From Daphnia carinata (lineage: Eukaryota > Arthropoda > Branchiopoda > Diplostraca > Daphniidae), in assembly GCF_022539665.2 (NCBI RefSeq), contig NC_081331.1, positions 13,362,638 to 13,426,637 on the forward strand: 64,000 nt of DNA, read 5' to 3'. Every line of letters begins with the position of its first letter. Position 1 is the first letter of the stretch. The notes under the pieces were generated by a model. That model was not told the origin of the DNA and searched no databases. It saw nothing but the letters and a program-made list of their open reading frames with translations. Of the stretch, positions 26,701 to 38,152 are shown one piece after another. Both the position numbers and the translations under genes were made by a program.

Positions 26701-28212
26701 AAACGATTTGTTATTGAAAGCAATGGGAGAAACTTCTTATTGTCGACTGCATCTGTCGCATATGTAAAGAGAAGGATATCACGAGGGACGAAGAAAAAAA
26801 CAAAACAAACGAACGCGAATGGAGGGGGGAGGAGAAACCGGAGCTGCGATTGGAACGTGCACACATAGTCCCGATCCATTATTTACTATGCGTTTCTCTC
26901 TCTCTCCCCATTTCCATTGTGTCCTGACTACATTTTATTCGTAAAATTAGAATGACGTTTTAACACAGAAATATCAGTGCCTCGCAATAGCTTTGAACAT
27001 TATTCAAAACACGTTCGTTAAATATGTGATGGCATTCCTTATTTGACAACGCTGCGAAACATGAACGAGAATAGAACAGCGTGAATGCAAAAAAGAAAGG
27101 GCACCAACTGCGGTCTAATTTAGCCATTTCATTCAATCTTCATTTGCGGTCTATTTTCTTGAATGACCAACCGAGAAAAAAAAAGTGGGGATGATTTTGT
27201 CACGCAAGTCTTGTTAGATTTAGGCGTATATATTTACTGAATCAAATAAAAATCGAAAAAAAAAGTTGGTCTTTGCCAGCCTTGAAGGCACGATTCCGCT
27301 CGAGTGGACTGTGTATAATGGACCGTGACGTTGGGAGCGTGACTTGGATGGAGGAAAAAAAAAAAAAAGGGCAGCTACCAAAAGGATGAGAAACATTTTC
27401 TACAACGACGAATGAAAAAGAAGCTCCTTATATATACTTTTATATTTTCACAGTCAACGTTCTCTTGGTTGTCTAACTCATTTTTCGTCTCTTGATTTTG
27501 TTTGTTTGTTGTTGTCTCGACGCATTTGCGTTCTCCGCGCTTGATGTCCATGCATATTTCTCTATTTCTTTTTTCTTTTTACACGCGTATTCAAATTTTG
27601 GTTATCATTTGCTTTGTTTTTCTTTTCGATCGCGTTATTGAGAAGAATTCGAGCCGGCAGGTACGCATCTACCTCCTGGAAAAGCTCGTCGTCTATTAAT
27701 GCTACCACAAGTTTTATGAAGATGAATCAATTAAATGTGTTCGGTTCACACTCGTTTCCCCTCCATTTTTTTTTCTGTTTAAGGTATTGAATTTCTCTTT
27801 GTTATGAAAAAAGGAGAAAAGTTTTGTTTCATTCATTTGACAGGTGGTATAAAAGCCGAGACAGAATTCAATCAAGCGATGATTCCAAGTTCAGCACCTG
27901 AAATTAACTTTTCTTTTTTAAACTCTTAGTTCTTATGGGCGTACACCCAGTAGCTGCAATAAAAATCGATGATTCAGGGAATTCAACACATTTCTTTTTC
28001 TTTTCTGAAAAAAAAAAAAAAAGAAATGTCGTTTTTTTTTTAAAGAAAATGGGATTGGTCTTTTAAGGTCGCGGTCGGTTTTTGTTTTCTTACTTTTCTT
28101 TTTTTTTTCTTTAATATTTTCCGTATAGAGCTGTTCAATGTTTACGGTTGATGGCGCACCACTGGTGATGGATGATGCATACCTGATTAGCATAACCCCC
28201 CAACGTCCCATC

Positions 28213-28236
28213 CACACACACACACACACACACACA
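28213..28236. repeat. (CA)12 microsatellite
   Basis: This is a perfect CA dinucleotide run, flanked on the right by an A/G-rich tract. Confidence 0.95.
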
Positions 28237-29320
28237 GAGCAAAAAGAAAGAAGAAAAAAAAAGATATTTATTTACATCAATATATATCGGCGTGCCTATA
28301 TACTCTTCCATGTTGTTGTGTCTATTGACGTTGACGTATCGGGCCAGCGGACATGGATTCAATGACGAGATGGATGGCAGCCAATGATTCGGCTTCTAAA
28401 AAAAAAAAAAAAGACACACGGGGTGACCTCATTAAAAAAACAGCGGTTGCTTCCGAGACTCCATTGGCGTATAAAAGTCGTCATCATCGAAGAAGAAAAT
28501 AAAAAATTGTTGTGGCCTCATCAATCAGGGCAAAGATAGGCACAGAAGGATAACACAAATCAAAATCTTGAGAGAGAAAAAAAGCCGAAATTCTTTTTTT
28601 TTTTTTTAATTCACCACCGAAGAAACCGCCAACCGCCGCCATTGGTTTTCTTTTTTCTTTCGTGTTTTGACTGTGAAATTAACGGCCGTATAAAGAGATA
28701 TGCCAACGTGTTTTCAACAAATTTTTTTTTCTGAAAACCATTGGTAATCGTGTGTGATTAAACATTAAAACTTGAACTCCAATTCTAATCTGTCATACTT
28801 TCCAAACGATAGAAGAAAATATGATTAAGCTATGATTTAGTATTATGATTTCATTTTTATCTCTATTGGAAACGAAAATGGGTTATTTTCATTTCATCAA
28901 GGCGCGTCGAGGTAACAATCTAGAATCTACGTATATGGTCATGTGAGGTGACGACATGATCAAGTCAAACAACAATTCATCATCACAGGCAAACATTTTT
29001 TGAACCAGAAGCTACAAAAAAAAACAAAAAGTTACCTGTTTTTTTTTTTTTTTAGCTGCAAGCTAATGTAGCTTTATCCATTATAGTGTTTGTCCGGTTG
29101 AGAGAGCTGCCAAAAATATTGCAGCCAGTTGTGCAGGTGAGCAAGAAAATGGCGCCCAAAGGCTATCAGCCTTGGTGAATAGAAAAAAAAACGAGCAAAA
29201 TGGCGTGGTCGTTTGTTGGAGATTTTCGCTTCAACTATTGTAATTATTGTAGTGGGCAATACTTTCATTTATTTTCTATCAATATATCTTGATTTCTTTT
29301 TGTCTCTCGGTTGTTTATTC

Positions 29321-29339
29321 AAAAAAAAAAAAAAAAAAA
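29321..29339. repeat. A(19) homopolymer
   Basis: This is one of the longest A tracts in the gene-poor upstream region. No target-site duplication or retro-element body was recognised next to it. Confidence 0.9.
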
Positions 29340-31378
29340 TGGCTCTAGGCGACGTAACGACAGTCGAAATAAATGCAACACGAACAAGAAAGTGTTTAAT
29401 TTTTTTTCCTGACATTTTCGTTGCAGTTTCTTTGAAATGGTAAAATGAGTAGTGTTCGGCCTTGCGAGCGAAAATCAGTTCATGTAACACATCACGACGA
29501 CGACGCACACGAAATTCGAGAACGGCCTAATCGGTAATCAAAGCAGATAATACTGAGACGATAGTTGCTGTTTACTGTGCCAAGTCTACTTTTTTTTTCT
29601 TTTCCATTACAGTTCATTTTATTTTAAATGTCAAAACTCAAATTACTGTACATCAATGTGATTGTGTTACACAGTTAAGTCTATTAGTGCCCTTTGCTAA
29701 GTTAAATAGAATTATTTATACCAGAATGAAATGAAAACATAAAAGATTATGTCACAACCTTGCACTGCACAATTTTCGGTTTCTTGCCTCTTCGAAAAAC
29801 CTTTTCTGCTTTGTGTTTTGTTGCACATTGACTTAGTAACCAAGGTTAATTTAGAGCTCATGTTTTTCATTGGCACACCGGATGGCACACGTTCAGAGAA
29901 CATCTTTTTTTGTGGGGGGATGGACAAGAAAACAACGAGAGAAAAAATTAGCCTTGGGATCATTGTTAACTTGTTGCAAAAGAAGAAAACATGTCTGAAA
30001 GAAGAAAGGGACTGGACTAGTTAATCCTCACTTCCGGCGCCATATTTTTGCTCTTTTCTTCTTTTCCCCAATACAAAAAGGGAAAGGGAAAACAAATGTT
30101 TGTCTTGTGAAAAGGAAAGACAAAAAAAAAAAATGCGCAGTTGTCCGAGGAATAGGGAAAAACGTAGTGTCCATTTTCTCGCCTGGGGCGTGCATGCACG
30201 TCTGCTGTTTCTACTAAACGAAAAGGAAATTTCGCTGAGGTTTCTTAAATGAGATCCTGATGGTTAAACAAGTGTGTAACGAGATCCTCACGAAGATGAC
30301 GTCATCCCCTATCTCAACAAACTTTTGTTCGACTCGTCTAAGTTCGAGATTTCACGGGCTCCATTTTCGGTACGTAACACTTCAACGTTTACTATATCAG
30401 AATTAGGTCTAACAGATGATTAGTCGAATGTGTATTACGAGATTTGAAAAACGATACAGTCCTCGACATATTTTTCGTGTCTCTAATTTACCGAATTTAG
30501 GACAGACATGTCTCAATTGTAAATCGAATTAGTACGGGACTGTGGAAATAATTGGACGGGAAAGAAAACAAAATTTGTTCAGATTTTTCCAAGGTTTCAA
30601 TTTAAAGAAAAAAAAAAAGAAAATGTTGTGACAGTTAAAAAACAAAAGAAAAACGAGGATTAGTTGATAATGGAAAATTCTTGTTTACACAGTTAGGGAA
30701 TGGAATAAGAAAACCGGTTCATACTTGTGCACACCTCGTTGCTCCCGGATAGCAGACTATAATCTCGAATAACGAGCTTGACAATTCGACATGTCCAAAA
30801 ACGAAAGTGTTGAGACCCTAACGAGAAGTGAATTCATCTGTAAAAGACAAGGGAAAAGCCCCACACATGCAACTCTGGATTTATTTCATACTATACAATT
30901 AAAAACATTTTAGAGTTATATGATTTATGTATACTTCGGTCGTTAGACTAATTAAAGATTATCTACAGTTAAATACCTTTTGGCCAGTTAAGAAGGTATT
31001 ACACACAAGTTATTATAGGTATCTGGCGTGTGTGTGTGGCTCTTTTGATTTTTAATTGGACTCTTTCCTTTCCGCCATGTCGCCCGGAATTCCGTTCCGG
31101 CATCCATGTCCGCATGACGTATTATCTTCTCTTTTGCCGTGTGGCCCATTCCCCCCTCTTTTTAATTTTTTTCTGTTCGTTAACTATGGTCACATTCACT
31201 TTGTTCTGTTTCTCTACGGTGGCTCTTCTTTTTCTTGTGTGTGTGACGCCAACAAATCCTTTAAGCGTTAACCGTATTGGTGCTCAGAGAGAATAGAGAA
31301 GCTTTTGAACTTGTTTTAGAACTTGGCTTTCTAATGTCAACTAACTGCTGTGTAAGTACGGAGTTGACGTGTGTGCAG

Positions 31379-32217
31379 GTCACAAGAGTTGGCCTTTCAT
31401 GGACGCCTTCATTAGCTAATGGCCGTAACGATGAGCAGCGGGGGCCAACTGTCATTCTGCCTCGGACATCCGCCGGAATCGGTATGTTTCAAGTTCTATA
31501 CTTTTGGCTTACTTTTTTATTCAATGTATTACGCCCTCTTTCTTTGCAGGTGACATCTAGCGACATGATAAAATTGCCATTATTTGCCACTGACTTGTGT
31601 AATTCGAATAGATTGAGGTCCGATGGCGAAGCAATCCAGCCGGACGGGCACAGCTTCCAGCAAAGAAAAAGTCAGTGGAAAATTGGATGAAGGTCCGGAA
31701 TCGTGCTCTACTTCCATCATCCCCTTTCCCCTTGCTATTTATATCCGGTTGACTTGGTTTTTTTTCTTTTTTTCGTGTGATTCAATCGACGACACAATTG
31801 TGCCTTTTATTCATATTTTTCAGTTCGACGTCTGTCCCTTTACGTTTATTGCTGTTTCGTCCTCGGCCGAAATGAAAAAGTCATCCAGCTGTCGGAGAGG
31901 ATGCGACACAAGTTCTCGCAATGCGTACAAGAGGTAGGAAAGCGGAAGAGAAGAAGAAAAAACGAATCAATCCGCACGACCAGACGCGAATTGTTTTTCG
32001 ATTTCTCAAAGGCATTCCACCAGAAAAAAAAAAGGACAATAACATTCCGCTTTCCTTTTTTTTTCCAGAAAACAAAACGTATGTTATGAATAAATAAAAG
32101 GGAAATCAATAAATATATGTTTTTCTTTTTTTTTTTTAGAAGCTGTTGGACTACCGGACGTGACGACGAATAACATTTCAGATGAAAACACACAAAAAAG
32201 GAGGTGGATAGTTTGAT
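31379..32217 (+). CDS. Candidate small spliced gene of unknown function
   Basis: This is not a recognised family. A regular series of splice signals is seen. Exon 31379-31481 runs from GTGCAG| to |GTATGT. Exon 31550-31692 runs from TTTGCAG| to a weak GTCCGG donor. Exon 31824-31933 runs from TTTTTCAG| to |GTAGGA. Alternative last exons start at 32069 (TTCCAG|, stop at 32087-32089, AATAAA at 32089-32094) or at 32140 (TTTTTAG|). With ATG 31623 the reading is MAKQSSRTGTASSKEKVSGK, LDE, then V across the junction. It continues with RRLSLYVYCCFVLGRNEKVI and QLSERMRHKFSQCVQE, which looks like genuine protein. The 31379 exon is open in one frame but would end soon after the next junction, so it may be 5' UTR. 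A second frame of the 31824 exon is also open, so the frame is not certain. The region lies 1.4 kb upstream of the predicted Toll start site. Confidence 0.3.
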
Positions 32218-33580
32218 GCATAACTAATCTGACAAGTTTTAATCGGCTTTTTATTTGAGTGTAGGAGTTAAAAGTAAAAAACAAAGATGATGGGATCATT
32301 GGACGTCCTGTAGGTTCGAGTTGTATCCTTTTCCATTTGTTTTTGATGTCTCTCGGGTGATCAGATAAAAAAACAAAAAGGAGAAGCAAATAGCCTTTAA
32401 AAGGCCGTCCATCTTACGTAACAGATTGGGGGGAGTTGATTAGCGTCAGAGCGCGTGCCTACCAAGAAAAAAGTAAACAAAATAGATGCAAATAGGCAGC
32501 ACAAGTCCATTTCCCTAGTCACCTCTGACAAGGACAAGATTTTTGTTTTTTCTTTAAACAAAGTTTTTGTTTATGGATTTAAAATTTAAGAAAAATCCTT
32601 CCCGACATAGAAAAACATTGGCCAAATAATCTCTCTTTCCGGCGAATAGTTTTCTTATGTATGTATAGGTAACAGTACTGTTATCTCATTATTATGATTT
32701 CTTTTATTTATTCAATTGACGCTGTGTCCTTGGTGTGTACACGTAGTATCTGCTCACTAGAGAGTGTGTAGGCCTGTTTTCTGATTAATTCCATTGGGCT
32801 GCTGGCTCGTGCCGGATTATAACGATCCGTTGATGACGACATGACGGACAATTCAGCCCTACGATGAGCTTCCCTATTTCTTAGTAATTTCTTTTTTTTT
32901 TTTTTTTTTCTCCTTCTCAGTGAAAATGGCGTAATCGCCAAACTTAAGCCGATGAGTGTGCGAGTCACTCCGGCTGTTGTTGCAGACACCCCTCGTGACT
33001 TTCAGATGTGCAATAATATCCGCTCACACAGATTTCCGGTTGTCTTTTTTTAATTTATAGTACAAATTATTTTAAAATCTATTTTTTTCTGTTGTTTGTT
33101 TTGTTTCGTTTTTTTTTTTCTGGATTTTGGCTACAATGGACACTAGATGTCGTTGGCGAGAGTTGAAAATGAAATTTCATCCAGCCACCCTTAGCCATCA
33201 CGGTAAGAAAAGAAGAGGAATGTGCTCTTTTCTACTTGTTAAAGAAAAGAAATCAATTCTTTTAAGTTTTTTTTCTATTTGATTTAGGGTAGAAAAAGGG
33301 AGTTCCGTGGTATGTGGTAGGGGGTGGGGGCTTTTTTTTGTGCTTTAGTTTTTTAAGAAGGAGAAGGGGGGAGGGTTAAAAGTCTTTTTTCTCACTGGAA
33401 TATTTTTTTTTTCTTTTTTCAAAGCCGTTTTTATTCTTTTTTCCCTTTTTCTTTCCTCTCCGTGACTTAACTCCGCCCACAACCACACACAGCTGGTCCC
33501 TTTCCATACCCAACCCCGACCTTGGGTGTCCCTCTGGCGGGCTCGTGTGAACAAGAGTCTAGTTCAACTGCAAACGCTTA
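32218..33580. other. Intergenic, proximal upstream of the Toll gene
   Basis: T-rich and A-rich tracts dominate, including a 19-bp T run near 32891-32909. No coding exon is supported. Proximal regulatory elements of the Toll gene would be expected here. Confidence 0.5.
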
Positions 33581-33586
33581 GACAGT

Positions 33587-33620
33587 TCAGTTGTGGCCAG
33601 TCCTCTCTTTGAAACGGACG
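33587..33620 (+). promoter_or_regulatory. Initiator + downstream promoter element of the Toll-like gene
   Basis: The initiator TCAGTT at 33587-33592 (A at 33589 = +1) is followed by GGACG at 33616-33620, which is exactly +28 to +32. This fits the arthropod DPE consensus RGWYV with the strict spacing required for Inr-DPE promoters. No TATA box lies 30 bp upstream, as expected for this promoter type. The predicted 5' UTR is about 394 nt, unspliced, up to the ATG at 33983. Confidence 0.6.
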
Positions 33621-33982
33621 TGCCTATTTTTTTCTAAGAATTTTTATACATTCTGTTGACTTTATTTTTTTAAAGTCCTCTTTTGCGATTTCTAACAGAG
33701 TTTTCTCTTTCTAAAAGAACACACAAAAAAAAACTTGAAACATTGTGAAATCTTAAAGTGAAAATCCATCGATTATTTGTTGCTTAACAGCGAGGCTCAA
33801 ACAGTGCAAACCTGTCCAAACATGTTTTGGTGACTAACCCCCCCCCCCAAAAAAAAAAACCTTTAGTTTTCCCTTTTTCAAAACTTTTCTCGTCGTGTTT
33901 CATTTTGTGTGTGTATGTCTGTGTTTCTTGTTGTGTGTCGTGTGTTGTAAGTGAACGCACGTAAAGAACATCCAAGGCAAAA

Positions 33983-36900
33983 ATGAATCAAAACGTGTCT
34001 TCAATTGTCGCCGTTGTTTTGGTGATTGTCGCTTCGGTCAACTGTTCGCCGAGTTGCCAATGGCAACAGCCAGCAGCCGATGAAAGCAACGACGAATCAT
34101 CGCTTCGCTGTCAATTGCGGACGCTCCAGCCGGCTGAATGGGAATCTCAGCTGGCCCGAGTGTCGCACCCGGAGCGAGCCACATCGCTGCGGATCGAATG
34201 CAGTGACGTCCTTTTCTTCGAATCGGCTCTGGAGCGCGACATCCTCAAACGGCTTCCACGGCTGAGGCAGTTGAGCGTGTCGTCGTGCAAAGTCCGAGCC
34301 ATTCAGCCCGGTTCGCTGGCTTCTTTGCCCGAACTCAAACGGCTCTCGATTCGGACGCACAACACCGATTGGCCAGCCATGGCTCTCACACTCACTGACC
34401 AGTCTCTGGCCGGCATGAGAGAACTTCGACATCTCGACCTCAGCGACAATAGCCTCATTTCCACGCCAGACGGACTCTTCTGCTCCCTGGCCAGCCTCTC
34501 TGGACTCAACTTGTCGTCGAATCGGCTCCAGGACGTCGCCTCGCTCGGTTTCAATTCCGCCGACGAGGAATGTCTACAAGAATTGACCGAGCTGGATCTC
34601 AGCTGGAACGGCATCGCCGAACTTCATCCGCTTTCGCTTCGCGCCCTGCGCAAACTTCAGTCGCTCTCGATCCAGCACAACGGCCTCACTCATTTGGCTG
34701 ACCAGTCGCTGGCCGGTCTCGAGTCGCTCCGCATGTTGAACTTGTCCAGCAATCAACTTTCTGTCTTGCCGCCGGATCTTTTCCGCGATTGTCACGATTT
34801 GCGCGAGTTGGACCTCCATCACAACGCTCTGTCCGTCTTGCCTCTGGGCAGTTTTGCCGGACTTAGCCAACTTCAGGTCTTGGATTTGTCACGAAATTCT
34901 CTCGGCCCGGTTCACCGCGACACGTTCGCCGGACTTTTGCGTCTCGTCGTTTTGAATCTCGGCCGCAACGCCCTGACTCGCCTCGATTCCACCATGTTCC
35001 GCGACTTGGCCAGCCTTCAGGTCCTCCGACTGGACTCTAACTTGATCGAGTCTGTCGATTCCGATGCCTTCCTGCCACTCTTCAATCTCCACACGCTCGA
35101 TCTGTCCAACAACCGGATCAGCATCGTTAGCGACCGACTCCTCGGCGGACTCTTTGTCCTCAGTTCGCTCTCACTCGGCTCGAACCGCATCCATTCCATC
35201 AGCGAGGATGCCTTCCGCAACTGCAGCGGTCTGCGCGATCTCGACCTTTCCGGCAACACTCTGCAAGTGATTCCGGAAGCTGTCGGCCAGTTGTCGCTGC
35301 TCAAGTCGCTGGATCTGTCGTCGAACCGCATCACCCGGGCTACCAACTTGTCTTCCAACTGGCAGCAGCTCTACAGCTTGAACTTGGCCGACAACCAAAT
35401 TCGCGCCGTCAGCAAGGAGGCTTTCGCCGGATTGGGTAACCTCGTCGCTCTCATCTTGGCCGGCAATCAGCTGGAGCAGCTGGAAGCTGGCACTTTTGAC
35501 CGCACTTCGGGCCTCCAGGTACTCCGGCTGGACGGCAACAGCCTTACCGACGTCAACGGTCTCTTTGCCGGCCTCCACAACCTCCGTTGGCTCAACGTCT
35601 CGGCCAACCGAGTCCAGCTATTCGACTATTCCTTCCTGCCGGCCAACGTCGAGTGGCTGGACATTCACCAGAATGCCCTCAGCGAGCTGGGCAACTACTT
35701 CCAGATCCAGTTGTCGAATCTGCAAGCCATCGACGCCAGTTTCAACCAGTTGACGGACTTGACGGCCGACAGCGTGCCTGACAGTGTTGTCCAGCTGTTT
35801 GTCAACGACAACAAGATTTCCAGCATCGCGGCCAACACGTTTCTGAAGAAGGCCAACCTCTCGCGAGTGGACCTCAACTCGAACAGACTTCAAACGCTCG
35901 ATCCAGCTGCCCTGTGGCTCAGTCCAGTACCGGCCGATCGGGACTTGCCCGAAATTTCGCTCGGCGATAATCCGTGGGAATGCGATTGCGGATTGGAATG
36001 GCTTCCGCTTCTCGTTCAGCCGAGCAGCGCCTCACGTCAGCAGCCGCGTCTGGTCGATGCGGCCGACATCACTTGCCGTCTGAGCTTCCGGCGAGACAGG
36101 AACGAGACGGCCGAATCGGCTCTGGTGCCTCTGGTGGACGTCCGACCGGAAGAATTCCTCTGCTCTTACCAGACGCACTGCTTCGCCCTCTGCCATTGCT
36201 GCGACTTTGACGCCTGCGATTGCGAGATGACCTGTCCGTCTGGCTGCTCCTGCTACCACGATCCCACCTGGTCTTCCAACATTGTCGATTGCTCGGCTTC
36301 AGCCGGCCCGCTGAACGATCTGCCCGAAGGAATCCCCATGGACGCTACCCAGCTCTATTTGGACGGCAACAATTTGACGGAGCTGTCGAGCCATGCCTTT
36401 ATCGGCCGTAAGAATTTGAGAACCCTTTATCTCAACGGCAGCCGGATCCAGACGCTGCGTAATCGCACTTTCCACGGACTGGGAGCCCTGCAAGTGCTGC
36501 AGCTGGCCGACAACGAGTTGGAAGAGCTTCGCGGATCTGAATTTGAGCCTCTTGATCACCTGAGGGAGCTCTACTTGCAAAACAACCGGCTTCGTTTCAT
36601 CTCGGACACGGCTTTCGTCCACCTGCGCTCCCTCCAAGTCCTCCGGCTCGACGGCAACCGACTCCTGACCTTCCCTCTGTGGCGTCTCGGCGTCAATCCG
36701 CATCTCAATCAACTCTCTTTGGGATTGAATCCGTGGAGTTGCGAATGCCGATTCTTGGCCGACTTCCAGCAATGGATTGCGGCTCATCCCCACCAGCTGG
36801 TCGATCCCGATTCACTGCACTGTTTGATGGGCGATCAGCAGCTGATCGGTTTCGACGAATTCAACCGGAGCTGCTCAGCCAATCCTTCCATCAGCGTCGT

Positions 36901-38152
36901 GACGCGTTTCAGCGGCGCTTCCGTCATGGATTACGTTCCCGTCATGGCCGCCGGAATTTGCCTCTTTTTGCTGGGCGTCGTTGCTGTTGTCTTGGTGCTC
37001 ATCTACCGCCAGTCCGTCCGCATCTGGATCTTTTCCCGCTACCGCATCCGCCTCTGCGACTCTAAAGCCGAGGAGCTGGACGCTTGCGTCTCTTCTTCTT
37101 CCTCGCGGAAGGAGTCGATGTTTGACGCTTTTGTCAGTTACAGCCTCAAGGACGAGCAGTTTGTCGCCCAGGTACTGGCCGCCGAATTGGAGCATTCAGC
37201 CGAAGCCGGATCCTCTTTCCGGCTCTGCCTCCAGCACCGAGACTTCCCCACCAGCTCCGGAAACAGCAGCAGCAGCAGTTCGGGCGGAGATCCGCTAGCT
37301 CTTGGGCTAGCTGCCAGTCGCCGGATCGTTTTGGTCATTTCTCAGTCCTTCATCGAGTCCGAATGGACCCGACCCGAAGTACGCACTGCCCTGACTGGCT
37401 TTTTGCGCCAACCCCGAGCCCGATTGGTCGCCGTCCTCCTGACACCGTGGACGGATGATCAATCCGATCCGGAATTGAGTCTCCTCCTCCGTTCGTCTGT
37501 CCTCATCCGCTGGGGCGAGCGCAATTTCTGGTCCAAGATTCGTTACTACTTGCCCGATCCGACTCCTCGCCAGCACTACATCCGCAACATCCATTCGTCA
37601 GGCAACGGCCTTTGGTACCAGACCACCAATCCGGCCACGACCAACACGCTGTTGAGCTCGAAGCGGACGCTTCCCCATCCGCTTCCGATGGACGCTATGA
37701 TGGACAAACAAGCCAACAACAAATCGGAGCTGTACTGGGAAGTGGGCAACGGCCACCAAGGTATCCCACGGCGCTACACTTCGACTCCGCACACTGCCGC
37801 CTACGCTTGCCGCAACGGTCACCACGATGCCAACGGTGACGAGATGTCGTCCATCTATTCCGGCCAGTGTTACTCTCGTCTGGAGCACAGCTACATGTCG
37901 ATCGATCACGGACACGAGCACATTTACAGCAGCGTTCAAGATCCGGCGGAATTGCATCACCATCACCATCATCATCCGCAGCATCAACAGCAACGCCCTG
38001 ATTGTTGGTCTTATCAATATCCGCCTTTGCATCAGCATCCGGAAGCTGCTCAACAACATCTGGTGATCCATCACGGAGTTCCTCGGCCGCCCACGCAACA
38101 GCCGGAATTTCACTTCTCGAACCATCAACAACAGCCGCAACGTTTTGTTTAA
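33983..38152 (+). CDS. Toll-like receptor of the long Toll class (Toll-6/Toll-7/Tollo/18-wheeler group)
   Basis: This is a plasma-membrane receptor of 1389 aa in one uninterrupted exon, as in insect Toll-6/7/8 genes. Order: signal peptide 1-22; about 20 leucine-rich repeats from about 55 to 660; C-terminal cap NPWECDCGLEWL at about 663. A Cys-rich block (THCFALCHCCDFDACDCEMT) and an N-terminal cap CPSGCSCYHDPTWSSN follow at about 730-760. Then come four more repeats, a second cap NPWSCECRFL at about 917, and a transmembrane helix at about 985-1010. TIR spans about 1046-1195, with box 1 FDAFVSYS, box 2 RLCLQHRDFP and box 3 FWSKIRYYLP. A long cytosolic tail is rich in His and Gln. The twin caps and the Cys block define the long Toll class, which acts in tissue patterning and sometimes immunity. 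The BB loop after RDFP is replaced by a Ser/Gly-rich stretch, which is unusual. The start has a good arthropod context (CAAAAATGA). Confidence 0.95.
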   Translation: MNQNVSSIVAVVLVIVASVNCSPSCQWQQPAADESNDESSLRCQLRTLQPAEWESQLARVSHPERATSLRIECSDVLFFESALERDILKRLPRLRQLSVSSCKVRAIQPGSLASLPELKRLSIRTHNTDWPAMALTLTDQSLAGMRELRHLDLSDNSLISTPDGLFCSLASLSGLNLSSNRLQDVASLGFNSADEECLQELTELDLSWNGIAELHPLSLRALRKLQSLSIQHNGLTHLADQSLAGLESLRMLNLSSNQLSVLPPDLFRDCHDLRELDLHHNALSVLPLGSFAGLSQLQVLDLSRNSLGPVHRDTFAGLLRLVVLNLGRNALTRLDSTMFRDLASLQVLRLDSNLIESVDSDAFLPLFNLHTLDLSNNRISIVSDRLLGGLFVLSSLSLGSNRIHSISEDAFRNCSGLRDLDLSGNTLQVIPEAVGQLSLLKSLDLSSNRITRATNLSSNWQQLYSLNLADNQIRAVSKEAFAGLGNLVALILAGNQLEQLEAGTFDRTSGLQVLRLDGNSLTDVNGLFAGLHNLRWLNVSANRVQLFDYSFLPANVEWLDIHQNALSELGNYFQIQLSNLQAIDASFNQLTDLTADSVPDSVVQLFVNDNKISSIAANTFLKKANLSRVDLNSNRLQTLDPAALWLSPVPADRDLPEISLGDNPWECDCGLEWLPLLVQPSSASRQQPRLVDAADITCRLSFRRDRNETAESALVPLVDVRPEEFLCSYQTHCFALCHCCDFDACDCEMTCPSGCSCYHDPTWSSNIVDCSASAGPLNDLPEGIPMDATQLYLDGNNLTELSSHAFIGRKNLRTLYLNGSRIQTLRNRTFHGLGALQVLQLADNELEELRGSEFEPLDHLRELYLQNNRLRFISDTAFVHLRSLQVLRLDGNRLLTFPLWRLGVNPHLNQLSLGLNPWSCECRFLADFQQWIAAHPHQLVDPDSLHCLMGDQQLIGFDEFNRSCSANPSISVVTRFSGASVMDYVPVMAAGICLFLLGVVAVVLVLIYRQSVRIWIFSRYRIRLCDSKAEELDACVSSSSSRKESMFDAFVSYSLKDEQFVAQVLAAELEHSAEAGSSFRLCLQHRDFPTSSGNSSSSSSGGDPLALGLAASRRIVLVISQSFIESEWTRPEVRTALTGFLRQPRARLVAVLLTPWTDDQSDPELSLLLRSSVLIRWGERNFWSKIRYYLPDPTPRQHYIRNIHSSGNGLWYQTTNPATTNTLLSSKRTLPHPLPMDAMMDKQANNKSELYWEVGNGHQGIPRRYTSTPHTAAYACRNGHHDANGDEMSSIYSGQCYSRLEHSYMSIDHGHEHIYSSVQDPAELHHHHHHHPQHQQQRPDCWSYQYPPLHQHPEAAQQHLVIHHGVPRPPTQQPEFHFSNHQQQPQRFV

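Larger units (their letters stand above)
14225..31378. other. Large gene-poor region upstream of the Toll gene
   Basis: About 17 kb without a supported gene. Open frames on both strands are short or consist mainly of Lys, Phe or Ser runs produced by A/T tracts. The region is dense in A or T homopolymers of 8-18 bp and contains microsatellites, listed separately. No tRNA, known microRNA or transposon could be recognised by eye. It may hold distal regulatory DNA for the Toll gene; this is an inference from position only. Confidence 0.5.

Noticed and set aside
33983-38152. Many antisense and out-of-frame open frames of 60-180 codons inside the Toll exon, for example 37598-38140 on the minus strand
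   Set aside because: They are shadows of a GC-rich, strongly coding exon. They contain repeats mirroring the LRR periodicity and have no independent evidence.
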